A stretch of DNA of 64,000 nt from Myrica gale (taxonomy: Eukaryota > Streptophyta > Magnoliopsida > Fagales > Myricaceae), in the NCBI GenBank assembly GCA_963930655.1, contig OZ005621.1, positions 563,001 through 627,000 on the forward strand. Direction: 5' to 3'. The notes under the pieces were generated by a model. That model worked only from the letters and a program-made list of their open reading frames with translations. It was not told where the DNA came from and searched no databases. A program made the position numbers and the translations under genes. Positions 38,520 to 49,783 of this stretch are shown one piece after another; the stretch's first letter is position 1, and the number at the start of each line of letters is the position of its first letter.

Positions 38520-39730
38520 ACGGAAAACAAAATCGGCCCAAACAAATTGACAGCGGAACAAAACATTTAAATACGTTAGACTGGACCTGGCTGGCCCAGG
38601 AGTTGATAGGCCGTAACAATTACAAGTTGGGATGGTCCAGTAACAACATTTCATTTTATTGGGCTGGGTAATAAGGTACATTCTCTGCTTGTGCAAGAGA
38701 AAAACCTAGGCTCAGTTACTACAAAATTGGACTTAGTTAACGGGTCTTCTCGTTAAACCAACTCTGTTTGGTGCTTAAGCAGCCCATATGGAAGCGGCGT
38801 CCTTAGTGGGCTGATTTTGTCCCAAACGGCCAAATCAATTTGGGTCGTCTCTTTAGACTGATCTTTGGGCCATCTCCGGCCCAAATAGGCACAATTATTT
38901 TGGGCCTACCACCGAATCTAATCTTTCGGCCGACAGGCCCAAATGGAGGCCCGAAATATTGTTCTAATATCGCGTGAGGTCCTAAGTGGGCTAGTTCGGC
39001 TCAAATGGCCCCATCAATTTCGGCCGATTGACCTTTGGGCCTACACTGTGCCGTCCATGCTTAGTTGATCTATAGGCGGATTGACGCCCAAATGGTGGAC
39101 CGTTACTGTTCTAATCTTGAGGCTAGGCCTGATTTGGGTATCCCGTAAGATCCTAAGTGGGCTTAGTTTGGCCCAAAGGGCCCAATGTCCTATATTGATT
39201 TTGTGCCGATATTGGGCTTCTGAAGGTCCTAACTGGGCTCTGTTCAATCAATAGACAATTCAGTTCGGGCCGAGTTGTATGTGATGGTTGGGCCGATTGA
39301 GGCCCAAAAGACGCCTGAGTTTGGCCCTAATGGCCCAATCAATTTCTACAGTCAAGCAAGATTGCTTTTTGGGCCTGTATTGGGCTTCCTAAGATCCTTA
39401 CTGGGCGCTGCTAGGCCCAATCCTTTAGGTCCGTACCTGCTCAGTTATTTCGTGGCCATTAGTGGTTAAAAAATTTGGCCCAATCCAATTCGGCCGTCGA
39501 TTATATTTATATTTGGGCCGAGATTGGGCTTCGTTGGGCGTATTGAGGCCCAATCAAATTTGACCGTTGATCTAGATTTATATTTGGGGCTAGTTAGAGC
39601 TTCGTTTATTCCTAACTGGGCTCTTCTTGACCCAGGAGACCAAATTAGCGGTCCGTTAATTGGGCTGAACCCGGCCCAGAGGGCCCAAATAATTGCGGCC
39701 GTCTAGTCAATGGGCAGATTGGGTTTCGTT
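38520..39730. repeat. Kilobase of diverged repeats rich in GGCCCA/TGGGCC
   Basis: More than 30 copies of GGCCCA, TGGGCC or TGGGCT occur in both orientations, several as GGGCCCAA. Longer phrases recur in diverged form: (t)cctaa(g/c)tgggct, ggcccaatcaaattt, gattgggcttcgt. No open frame of note. It could be an old satellite-like array or the remains of a transposon with many subterminal motifs. The same hexamer is the site II/TCP-binding motif of plant promoters. Confidence 0.6.
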
Positions 39731-39949
39731 AAGATTATGGTAAAGTGATTCTTCCATCAATTCTTGTTAACATAATTCTGGCACGTGGTCGGAAATATCC
39801 ATTCCATGCTTTGGTCCACTAGTGTATGCTTACCCACAATTTAGCTGAATGAGGTTTGCTACTAACAGTTCTGCCGATCCTTCTTGACCTTTTATATAGA
39901 GTAATCTCCCCTCTGATTTAAAGAAGAGTCTCTTTCTAATAAGAAACAT

Positions 39950-40075
39950 TGAAATTTTGATAATGATAATGATGTTTACTAAACGGATCAATTGTCAGAT
40001 TTGGGAAAATTGAATAGAATAGAAGTCCATTCCCTTTGAAACCGTAGCTTCCATCCATGTTCATACCATTCCACA
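39950..40075 (-). pseudogene. Prolyl 4-hydroxylase C-terminal exon scrap
   Basis: The minus-strand frame reads WNGMNMDGSYGF and then GNGLLFYSIFPNLTIDPFSK. This matches the end of plant prolyl 4-hydroxylases (enzymes hydroxylating proline in cell-wall and secreted proteins). The block between the two halves, which carries conserved Lys residues, is missing and the true C-terminus is lost. It is probably the other end of the decayed gene at 42730-43122, though no middle exons were found. Confidence 0.5.
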
Positions 40076-40159
40076 TATCAGAGCATAGGAAATATGAGCC
40101 CCCCCAAAAAGAAGAGGAACAAGAAAAATTAGGCGAAAGATAATGGCCTAGACGCATTT

Positions 40160-41480
40160 TGAATGAGTGCTAAGAATGAAGGACGAATATTTCATCCTAA
40201 ATAAAAGGCAATTAAAGAAAACAAGTCTTGATCTCACCTTAAACGGAAACACGGTCTCCCCTCCGTCTTCAACACCCGACAAAAACAAGAAAGAGGCAAA
40301 TCTGCATGAAGGTGAAAGATATATATCAAAATTTTATAGAACCTGCGACTTCGTAATAATTATTATCAAGTACTCTAGAATGCAGCAGCCTGCGACTCCT
40401 TAATAATTATTGTCAACTAATTTAAAGATGCAGTTCGTTCAACACCCTACATATTCTATCCAAACCCATGGTTCCATGGTTGAAATAAATAAATGATGAA
40501 ACTTTGCCCTGCAACTAAGCATGTCAAAAGTAAGAAGCAATACAAGACTAAAGAATAAATGGAAATACACACAATTGTAAGTAAATGACACTTCTTTCAA
40601 ACAAGTCAAACAGATGAAATTTGAATTTCTTTCAACTGAGTCTGACAGAGGAGATCACTCAATGTGTGCGGCCAAAATATCTATACTCAGAACATCTTGA
40701 ATGTCATAGCAAATTGGGGTCATTGGTGATGAGAGTTGCCACTTTCTCAGAAATCACTGTTCAAATTATAGAGGCTTTAACATAATATTCTCAACAATTG
40801 AGTTCCACCCTTTTTTTATGGCAAATCAAATGCAACAAATTTTATACTTACAATTCATTTCTTCACACAGTACACGATAAATTGCTCATCTTCCTCATAA
40901 ATACCTAGAGCACTGGATGTTTTGATGACCAGAAGGTCAAATGGGGCATTTCCCATGGGCTTATTCTCAAAATCTCTCAGGAGATAATTATGTAAGATGC
41001 TACAGTATCACTTGCTGTCATCCCCAACGCAATTAAACATAAAGGTTCAGGAAGTCTATGATCTCAATTTATTCATGTTAAATTTGAAGCTTATTCACAC
41101 GTACAGCTCATTATCCAGGCAAGACATTATAAAATACAAGTGATTAACCCAGAATGAATTTAAATGATCATCAATTCCAAAGCCACATGGCAGACTGAAA
41201 ATTTTAGCATCCATATTCTGCTTAAATATTGTAATGTACAACCAACCCAAAACGAAATCAAGCCAGGATATTGTTGAGTTCAAGCACAAAAGTTCTAAAC
41301 TCAAAGCTTAATTATGGAATCAACGAAAGTTTACAGGGGAAGCAATACAGAGAACACATGCATATAAGATCAATAATTTCAAAACTTCATTATTTAAGAT
41401 CGTGATCGCCTTATGATTTATACCCTACATTAATTGCCATGTCAAACAGCCTAATCTAACCATAGCAAAGGTAAATACCT
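40160..41480. other. Gene-free AT-rich sequence
   Basis: No coding region is recognisable on either strand. It lies between two scraps of a prolyl 4-hydroxylase gene and would correspond to its middle, but I could not see conserved 2OG-oxygenase motifs (His-X-Asp). Confidence 0.5.
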
Positions 41481-41488
41481 CGCACAAG

Positions 41489-42406
41489 TAGGGGTGGGCA
41501 TTTTGTCCGCCGATACCGGAATTCCGGTTCTGGTACCGGTTTCGACATCCAGCCACCGCCTACCGCAGAAACCGGAGCAGGAGGCAGTAGGCGATTTCTA
41601 TATGTGGTGGAACCGGAGGCGGTACCAGTAATTCTGCCAAACCAGTGTGGCATTCCTGTACCGGTATTTTTTGTTTTTTTATTTTTTTAACCAAAACACA
41701 GTTTTGGGTGCGATTTGGTCTAGGTTTTTTCAAAAGCGTTTAACCTCTCCAACTCATTTCTCTCCTCTCGCCTCCTTCGAAAACTCTCAGCCCCTCCGAC
41801 TGATGACTCTCAGCCTTTCTCTCAGCTCATCGCCTCTCTCTCTCTCTCTCTCTCACTTCACTTTCTTTCTGTCCCGTGTATTTGATTCAATTTCAGCTTG
41901 CTTCTTCTGCTGCTCTGCAAATGGGAAGTGGAAGAGTCGCTAACAATTCAACTCTAGTTTGCGCTCCTGTAATGGCTGAATCTGTTGATAAAACGTTGAT
42001 TAATATGGACAAGGCAAAAGGTGGTGCTGACCTTGCTGAGATCCGATTGGACAGCTTGAAGAGCTTCAACCCTTTTGAAGATCTCAGAATCCTAATTAAA
42101 GATTGTCCTTTGCTCACTTTATTCACATACAGGTACACGACTGGAAATTCTTTCATGTTTGATCTTTTATGCAATATGTATCTTCAAAGTCCATATGATA
42201 GTATTAGAAAATGCACGAATTATGCTATTTTCCTTTTGGAAGTTTCTCACTTGTTGGAATGAATGAGCATTCTCAGGATATGCCATAATTTGATTATTTG
42301 ATCCTGATACCTAGCCCAGAGAGTCTCTGTCTCTCACAGATTTGTCTTCCTGGAATTGGCAAGTATGGCATCTCGATCTTAGCCGTACTACCATTACCCA
42401 CCCCTA
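41489..42406 (+). mobile_element. 918-bp Pack-hAT element carrying a DHQ-SDH exon
   Basis: A perfect 8-bp duplication, CGCACAAG (41481-41488 and 42407-42414), flanks the element. Both ends read TAGGGGTGGG going inward. The left 170 bp has the CCGG-type subterminal repeats (GATACCGGAATTCCGG, GGTACCGG). The right side is replaced by host-like DNA: a C/T-rich leader, a coding exon and part of the following intron, up to within about 20 bp of the right terminus. There is no transposase. Confidence 0.9.
41921..42132 (+). pseudogene. Captured first exon of dehydroquinate dehydratase/shikimate dehydrogenase
   Basis: From ATG at 41921 the frame encodes the start of the plant bifunctional shikimate-pathway enzyme: STLVCAPVMAESVDKTLINM, GGADLAEIRLDSLKSFNPFE, CPLLTLFTYR. 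It ends at a canonical donor (AG|GTACAC). Only about the first 70 residues of a 500-plus residue enzyme are present, the N-terminal strands of the dehydratase barrel. The leader sequence upstream appears to be the donor gene's 5' UTR. The frame is open, so a chimeric transcript is conceivable, but no functional enzyme can result. A frame-preserving deletion relative to relatives (one residue in the Lys-Ala-Lys region) may be present. Confidence 0.85.
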
Positions 42407-42729
42407 CGCACAAGCATACACACGAAGGGAGAGAGAAGTCCCTTCGTGCCCTCTTTTGTTTCTCCTGGTCGCAAAGCTACTGCCGACGGTCTAAGACGTG
42501 GCTCGACCATTTTTATAATGCTCCGGCATTGTTCCGGTGTCGCAAAATTAGGGAAATATAGAGCCCGCGGCCTTCAGTTCAAAACCTATTGACCGTAAAA
42601 CAATAAGCGTAATATACAAATCAAGAAGTAATATGTACATACAAACATATTACACACAGATATACATAATCTTCGCAGAATTAGCCTAGGAAAAGGACAA
42701 AAAAATGCTTGAAGAGCAAAACTGAGCAC

Positions 42730-43122
42730 CTGAAAGCGGATTGGAGTAACAGAATCGTCTCCGGTCTCTCCGGGAGTCAAATAAATTGCACCGAGTCCCC
42801 TCGTTGTCCGATTCAAGCAGTCTCGGCCCCGGCCTCGTACCTGAAACATTCTGCCGAGGAATTGAAAATATTTATGAACAAGGAGACATTGGCGATACTT
42901 CTTCATCTATTGAGTTGTTCTGTTGGATCGGTCGCTCAAGAACACGGCGCAAAACGTTAAGAAGAAGAAGAAGGAGAAGAGGATGAGGAAGAAGAAGGAT
43001 TTGAAGGAAGCGACCTGATCAGAGAGGAAATTCGAGGCGAAGAACCCGGCGAGGAAGAAGACGGAGCACCAGAGGAAGATAGTCGGTAACCCTAGCTTCT
43101 TCGTCTTCGGCCCCGATTTCAT
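42730..43122 (-). pseudogene. Prolyl 4-hydroxylase N-terminal exons, truncated and frameshifted
   Basis: Exon 1 (43015-43122) starts MKSGPKTKKLGLPTIFLWC and forms the N-terminal membrane anchor of plant prolyl 4-hydroxylases; it ends at a GT donor. Exon 2 (42730-42840) has the family's GETGDDSVTPIRFQ, but its first half (RPGPRLLESDNEG) reads in a different frame, so an indel lies inside. No catalytic exon follows before the hAT element that ends at 42406. The whole is a dead gene or captured fragment. Confidence 0.7.
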
Positions 43123-43362
43123 TTCCTGCTTTTGGCTTTCATATTGCCCAAAGCAAGTTAAAAACTCGAGAAACGAGAAGCGCGCTGTCTCTCTCGTTAA
43201 TTGTCTTTGAGGCGATTCCGTTCTTTTTCTTCCCGTCGGGTTGGGGAGACAATTTGAATACCAGGAACCCACCGCTTTTTCATAGAGGAAACCATACGAT
43301 ACGACGGCAACTTTCTTGGAATGGGAGTATCGACTTTTAATGCCATTTACCACTGTGCCGGC

Positions 43363-43722
43363 TCGGGCTGAAAACCGGATTTTCGGTCCTCTTAAAATAG
43401 AGGACCGGATCCGACCACTTATAAGTGATCCGGTCCGATCCAATTTTACTAAATGCGGTACGGATCGATTTTAATTTTTTCAATTTTTATTTTAAAAAAC
43501 AAATAAAAGAATTTTAGGTTAATTTTAAAGGGGAAGTGCATATAAAAATGTTGAGTTTTAGTTTAGATTAAAAACATACATTTTTTTATTTTTTTTAATA
43601 AATACGGTACTGTACGGTCCGAACCGCATTTATTAAAAAAGAAGACCGGACCGGACCGCATTTTAAGAACTCGGACCGGACTGGATTGCAAATCTGGTCC
43701 GGTCCGGTTGTTTGCAGCCCTA
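43363..43722. mobile_element. 360-bp hAT MITE with GGACCGG repeats, related to 34003-34398
   Basis: The right end, read inward, is TAGGGCTGCAAAC; the left is TCGGGCTGAAAACCGG. It shares with the 34003 element the phrases cctcttaaaatagaggaccgg and accacttataagtg(g/a)tccgg, here in inverted orientation. No clear 8-bp target duplication remains. Confidence 0.8.
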
Positions 43723-43763
43723 CCGGAGCCTGGACTTCGTAATTAATAATATGTTTTTATTCT

Positions 43764-45095
43764 GGGAAATTGACATTTTAGTCCTTAGATTTACACCATT
43801 TTACGTTTTAGTCCTTGAGTTTCAAATTTCAAATCTAAAGCCCTTGGGTTTACATTTTTTACAAAATGGTCCTTCCGTCAGGGATCCGTTTGTTTCCCTA
43901 ACGAAATGGCCACATCAGCTGACAACTGATGTGATAATAGAAATTGACAGTTTAGTCCTTAAGTTTTAATTCGTTTTATTTTTTAGTCCTTAGGTTTAAT
44001 TTTTTAAAATTTTAGTCCTTCAGTTTATATTTTTTGACTAAATTGTCATTCCATCAAGAATTACTGTTCAAATTTTGACCTTCAATATTGAAAATAACAT
44101 TATATTTTTAGTTTTGACAATTTTAATAACACATTTAATAAGACTAAAAAATTCAAAATTCAATTTAAATCCTAAAAAATCTACAATTTTCATTAAAACT
44201 CTATCTCTTGAATAGTAAAAAGTTCTAAAAGTTAAAAATATATTTATTTTTTGAAAAGAAAGAGAATATGAGATCTTTTAGTATTTTCAAATTCTTTCTT
44301 GTCTATATATACTTTGTATTATCTCTATAATGTCTAGTATCTGCATACTCAATTTTTAACAACTATAAATGCGTCTTGTAGAGATAATCAATTTTTAACA
44401 ACTATAAAAATTGACAACTATAAATGTGTTTTATATTCTCAATTTTTATTATCTCTACAAGACGCATTTATAGTTGTTAAAAATTGAGTATGCAGACACT
44501 AGACATTTTAGAGATAATACAAAGTATATAAAGACAATAAAGAATTTGAAAATACTAAAAGATGAGAAAACAATCATATTCTCTTTATTTTAAAAAAAAT
44601 AAATATATTTTTAACTTTTAGAACTTTTTACTATTCGAGATAGAGTTTTAATGAACATTGTAGATTTTTAAGGATTTAAATTGAATTTTGAATTTTTTTA
44701 GTCCTATTAAATGTGTTATTAAAATTGTCAAAACTAAAAATAACATGTTATTATTCTATATTCAATGCCAAAATTTGTATTTGAACAGTAATTCTTGATG
44801 GAATGATCATTTAGTCAAAAACATGTAAACTGAAGGACTAAAATTTTAAAAAATTAAACCTAAGGATTAAAAAATAAAACGATGTAAAACTTAAAGACTA
44901 AACTCTCAATTTCTATTACCACATCAGCGGCTGAGTTGTCAGCTGATGTGACCCTTCCATTAGGGAAACAAACGGATCCCTGGCGGAAGAACCATTTTGT
45001 AAAATAATGTAAATCCAAGAGCTTTAGATTTGAAATTTGAAACCCAAGAACTAAAACGTAAAAGGTTGTAAAATCTAAGGACTAAAACGGATCAC
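43764..45095. mobile_element. 1,332-bp foldback Mutator-like element
   Basis: Two arms of about 640 bp are inverted copies meeting near 44410. For example, gtccttagatttacaccatt at the left recurs inverted at the right, as do the aaacaaacggatccct block and the tctacaagacgcatttatag block. A 9-bp duplication, TTTTATTCT (43755-43763, 45096-45104), flanks it. Long terminal inverted repeats plus a 9-bp duplication fit the Mutator-like superfamily. It is non-coding and could be transcribed into a near-perfect hairpin. Confidence 0.87.
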
Positions 45096-46100
45096 TTTTA
45101 TTCTTTTTCTGGGCAGACTTTTATTTAGAATGCCTCAATTGCCGCTTTATATGTACTGTTACCAGTGCCACAGCCCGCAGGAATGATAATTGTAGAAAAT
45201 CAATGGTAGCAGAAGCACGTTCGCTCAGCCTCAGTCTACAGCTTGAAGCAAAAGTGGGATTAAGTCACTCTATGGGAGATTGTGGAATACGGTTGGTATG
45301 ACTAATTGATGACGAGGACATGCAATTTCCATTAGTTTTGAAGGAACTCGTCTGGTAGCGTACCAATGCAGAATTTCTGATGGACAATGGTAGCCAAGCA
45401 TTGAAGAGCGAGTTATCGACTTGTATATAATTAGAGTAATCTTTAGTAGAAAACAATCACAAATTTATGCCTTCTTATGGCTGAATGTCATGAAGTCAGT
45501 GAAGAAGCTGTGAAAAGTATATTATATTATTCGATACCTAAAAAAAAGAAAAGTATTGCATGTTCGATCATAGAATAGTGCTCAGATGGAGTCATAAAAC
45601 TCCTCAAACACTAATAATAGCATTTATTTGAGTAATGAGAGATAAATATGGACCGCACTTAGATCAGTCTCAGCCCGTGCAAACATCAGGAATCTACGCG
45701 AGATTGGGCGCAGGAGAACAGCTGCCACGCTCCTAAAGCAATCCTAAACCTTGTTCTTCCAAAACCAAAAAAATTATAAGCGCAAGGGAACAACCCGAGC
45801 CTATCAAGTGAACGGCGTAAAACGAAGAATGTGGACAGAAAGCTTGTACACGTGCCCCATGAGATGGCAGTCCCTGATTGGTGCTTGTTCTGTCCCTGTC
45901 GCAGAAAAAAAGTGACCTCCCTCAGGAAGCAACAAAACCATGTTGTGCCCATTATTCCCCTCCACGCAAATAATATATGGTCACTGAAAGATACGCCACT
46001 AGCCCTGTAACCATAAGGCGCGAGATCCTTCTTCCACCCCTCTTCCTCCTGTCCTATCTAAGTATTAGACGGAGAAACTAAGCTCAGTTTCTGGAAACAA
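45096..46100. other. Gene-free flank upstream of CGLD27
   Basis: Only unsupported short frames are seen (for example 45686-45952, minus). The last few hundred bases, C/T-rich near 46040, are presumably the CGLD27 promoter and leader. Confidence 0.5.
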
Positions 46101-49100
46101 ATGCTCAGGCTATATGTATATTGCTCTTTGATTCCGAGCTCAAGCCAAGTCAAGTTTAGAAGAAGCTATGGTTCATTGAGCATTCAGTATCACAGGGCTC
46201 GGAGACTGCGACAAGGGATTTCAGCCAAGGCCTTGAAAGATGAAAAAGACGGGGGAAACAAGTGGATTTCCGGGTCGGAATTGGGACCCTGGGTTGGAAA
46301 TCGAGGTTCCTTTTGATCAAAGGCCGGTAAGTATACACGTTATCTCTACGTACTTGCTACAAGAAATCGAGTCTATAGTTGTTAGAGCTACTGGTTTGCC
46401 AATGGCCCCACTATCAAGAGACGTAAATCGCCAAAAACCTTGCAATATAACTCTCTATAACCACTTTGATATTTTGTCACTAGCCAGAACTTTGACAGCG
46501 GGTGAATTATTACGCGTTGAATGCAATACATCGTTACAATTCACGGACTTACAGTTATTCCCCTGTATAGGTGAACGAGTACTCGTCCCTAAAAGATGAA
46601 GCCCTGTATGGCTGTATTCAAGGGGAGAACTCGGTGCCAGGCCATTTTTCGTTCGTCTTGGAGGCCTCTGGTTAGCAGCTTTCATAAGTCTAGGAGTGCC
46701 AATTGCAGCTGCAAGCTTTAATCCTTCAAGGGTAAGGTCAAAATAAGATCACCTTTCTCTTCTTTGGCCAAGAGATATTTCTGAATATGAGCAGAATGCA
46801 CAAGAGCCATCATATATAGATCTATAAGAATACTGTCTGAATAAACCACGAGCTCTCTGTATTGATATAAAATACTTTATTTTTTGCAAAGTTGCGTTGA
46901 GACGATTAATCTCATACTTCCCCACCAACATAGAAAGAGCAAATGTAAAAGCACATGTAAAAGCCAGCAAGTATGCGTTAATAGTTGAAAAATCTTTCTG
47001 CTACGATATCCGTTTACAATTTTCTATGTTCCGACCTTGCAGGAGCCTCTAGATTTGTGCTAGCTGCTGGAACAGGAACTCTGTTTCTCGTGTCATTAAT
47101 TGTCTTAAGGATTTACCTGGTATCTTCTTCTTCTTCTTGCAGTCACTTCATTCTACAACACATGGCGGTAACTTTGCCAGCGAGTACGCACTTAAAAAGG
47201 AGAGGCATTTGAGAGAACATATACAAAAGCCATGTCTTAACTGATATGCGTACAAAAACATTAAAATGGTGTGTTGCGCAATGACAACACTTAAAGAATA
47301 GATCTGAAAATTCGAGGAGAGTTCACTAGTTCAGTTATGTATCATTCACTTCCCAATCTAGCGTACCAGATACAATAATTGTTCATACACAGTTCGCTAA
47401 TTATGGACACAACCAAGGAAACAAAAGCACCACCTCTCCAGATAAGTGAGTCAGATCCACATATTGACAGATTGAACAGCATGACGATTCCTATGAATAA
47501 TATGGGAATTCCTCTGACGGAAGAAGCCCACTAGGACGCTAAAATCCTTTATGACATTATGAGTTCAAACCTATAGGCTTGTAAATAAAATAGATACCGC
47601 ACCAACAAACAAATCCAAGCAAGCAACCAGAGGTAGAGCTCCTGACATACACAAGTAGGAAGGATCTTGTGACAATATAGACATGCACAACCTGAGCACC
47701 TCAACTATAAAACCTCATACTTTTTCACCAGCATTTTGACTAACTAAACCATTTTGCACAATGCACATTGCAGGGATGGAGTTATGTTGGTGATAGACTT
47801 CTATCAGCCATGATACCTTATGAAGAGAGTGGATGGTATGATGGGCAAATGTGGGTCAAACCACCCGAGGTTAGCACCTTTTGTGTTTTCTTCATTCTTT
47901 CTTTCTTATAAGGAGGCCAGGGGAAGCATTAGTAACAGGAAAATGCTGTGAATACCTTTCTGTTCCTTGATGCTTGGTATCTGCAACAAGGATTAGTGTC
48001 TGCTACTGGATTTAATTACAGACCTCACCAAAATTTGCCAACAAAATCATAACAAGTAGATGGCTAACCTCTTGCAAGTTCTTTGACAGACAAAGTTTAT
48101 ACGTTTATAACTCAAAAAGAAGGTAGCTAGAATTATTACGAGACACGATTTAAGGAGATCTGAATAATCACAAGGGGTGCAACATACGTGTCCATATTAT
48201 CTTTCAATATGCAAAAATTCTAGAGATTTTGATTTCGCTCCGGTGAAGATGTATTAGTATTGCTTAACATTAAAGGTCAATAGAATCCACAGTAGCTGCA
48301 ACTAACCGAAAATGGAATATTTGGCATCACAATGAACAAGAGGCTTTAATACACAGTAACCCAGATATTACATCCATTGCTACAATCCCAAGCCAGCCCA
48401 CAAATGTAATGGCTGCTCTAGGTGAAAGTGTATCATCCTAAACCAGGGTCTACAAGATAAACAAGTAGAATAACTTTTTGTCATTTCAAGGACTTTCAAC
48501 TACGTCGCCCAAAACAACCTTTATTGATCAAGCATTCTGGTTGATGAGAAGATGAGATGATGAATGAGAAAAGTAAGGTCATAAGATTCCTTTGTCCTTC
48601 TCAGCAGACTAATCAAGACGAATTGTTATAAATCATGTTTTTCAAATGCAGCTAACAAAAGTAACTAATTTGTATGGTCTAATGTTGCAGATCCTGGCTC
48701 GTGATAGACTGTTGGGCTCTTACATGGTATTAACTACTGGAAATGACGCACATTTTTAAATTGTAATAACTGCTGGGAAAATCCTGGAGAAATTTATGCT
48801 AGGCATAGCAGTGGTATGAACTGCAGTGTATAATGTTTCTTAGTGGAATACAAAAATTCATTTGGAAAGTTTATGTCATTAGGTTAAGCCAGTCATCAAA
48901 AAGCTGAAACAGACACTAGTAGGGACAGGAGTGTTACTTGTTACATCAGTTTTGCTATTTATCTTTGCTACACCAGTGGAGGACTTCCTTCAAACCACCT
49001 TCAGCACAAAAGAAAATCTATCAGGTATTCCAACCTCAAGGATCAGCACAAAGGTCAATTTAAGGTAAGATACATTAATAGATAATCCAACAGTGCCATT

Positions 49101-49322
49101 AACTGCATACCTAATATACTTATATTATGTCCTCACAAAGTTTTTCGTAAGAATTGTAGAAAAGAGGAGTTGCTTAAATTGCCAGTTGAGGTTAGGGCTG
49201 ATGATGACCTAGCAGCAGCAGCAGCAGAGGCTGCTGATGGAAGACCAGTCTATTGCAGAGATAGGTTATATCGTGCATTAGCAGGTGGACAGTACTGCAA
49301 ATGGGAGGATCTAATTAAATAG
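46101..49322 (+). CDS. CGLD27: CGLD27 (DUF1230) chloroplast membrane protein, with apparent frameshifts
   Basis: Seven exons: 46101-46326, 46571-46731, 47043-47119, 47774-47869, 48691-48726, 48883-49064, 49160-49322. CGLD27 is conserved in green algae, plants and diatoms; it is a plastid membrane protein of unclear role. The N-terminus is transit-peptide-like. Landmarks are GLEIEVPFDQRP, VNEYSSLKDE, RLGGLWLAAFISLGVPIAAA, GTGTLFLVSLIVLRIYL, GWSYVGDRLLSAMIPYEES, GWYDGQMWVKPPE, ILARDRLLGSYM and PVYCRDRLYRALAGGQYCKW. Three single-base shifts break the frame: near 46250 (G5), near 46645 (T5) and near 47050. Exons 4-7 are clean and splice perfectly. Either a young pseudogene or sequence errors. Confidence 0.88.
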
Positions 49323-49783
49323 TGGGCGGAAAAGGAGGCACCAAACATATTAATTTCCATATTATCATGTGTCTTGTGGTTTCCATTTACTAGATGCTAA
49401 TGTTTAAGGATTTATCCCATTATTTGTGGAAGTCATTTACATTGATTAAAGAATCATAAGCATAAACAAAATTTCAAGGTGACCGGTGGAGAAGATTCGT
49501 GAACATAACTATAAGCACAATTGTGATTGATACTTAAGATAATTGACTGTCTAAAACAGAAATTACGTTTGCATTAGATATGTTGAAGGATTTATCCCAA
49601 GTGTCATCTTTGTTAAGACTAGCAGCAGGGTAAGAGATATTTTCGTCTGCATTAAATGGGTGCCAGTGCAACTTAGCTTTCTGTAGCTTTTGCTCAGTGG
49701 AATATGTACTCTAAATCAACAAATAGTCCTCTCATCTCAGAAATGAAGCATTTACAGCATCAGAAGCCTGCATGATAGCAATC

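Noticed and set aside
38520..39730. CRISPR-like or tandem array
   Set aside because: The repeats are diverged, irregularly spaced and in both orientations, in a plant nuclear genome.
42907..43443. 178-codon minus-strand frame
   Set aside because: Only its 3' part from 43122 is the P4H exon; the rest is upstream leader and hAT MITE sequence.
45686..45952. 88-codon minus-strand frame
   Set aside because: Unrecognised composition, no splice or homologous motif support.
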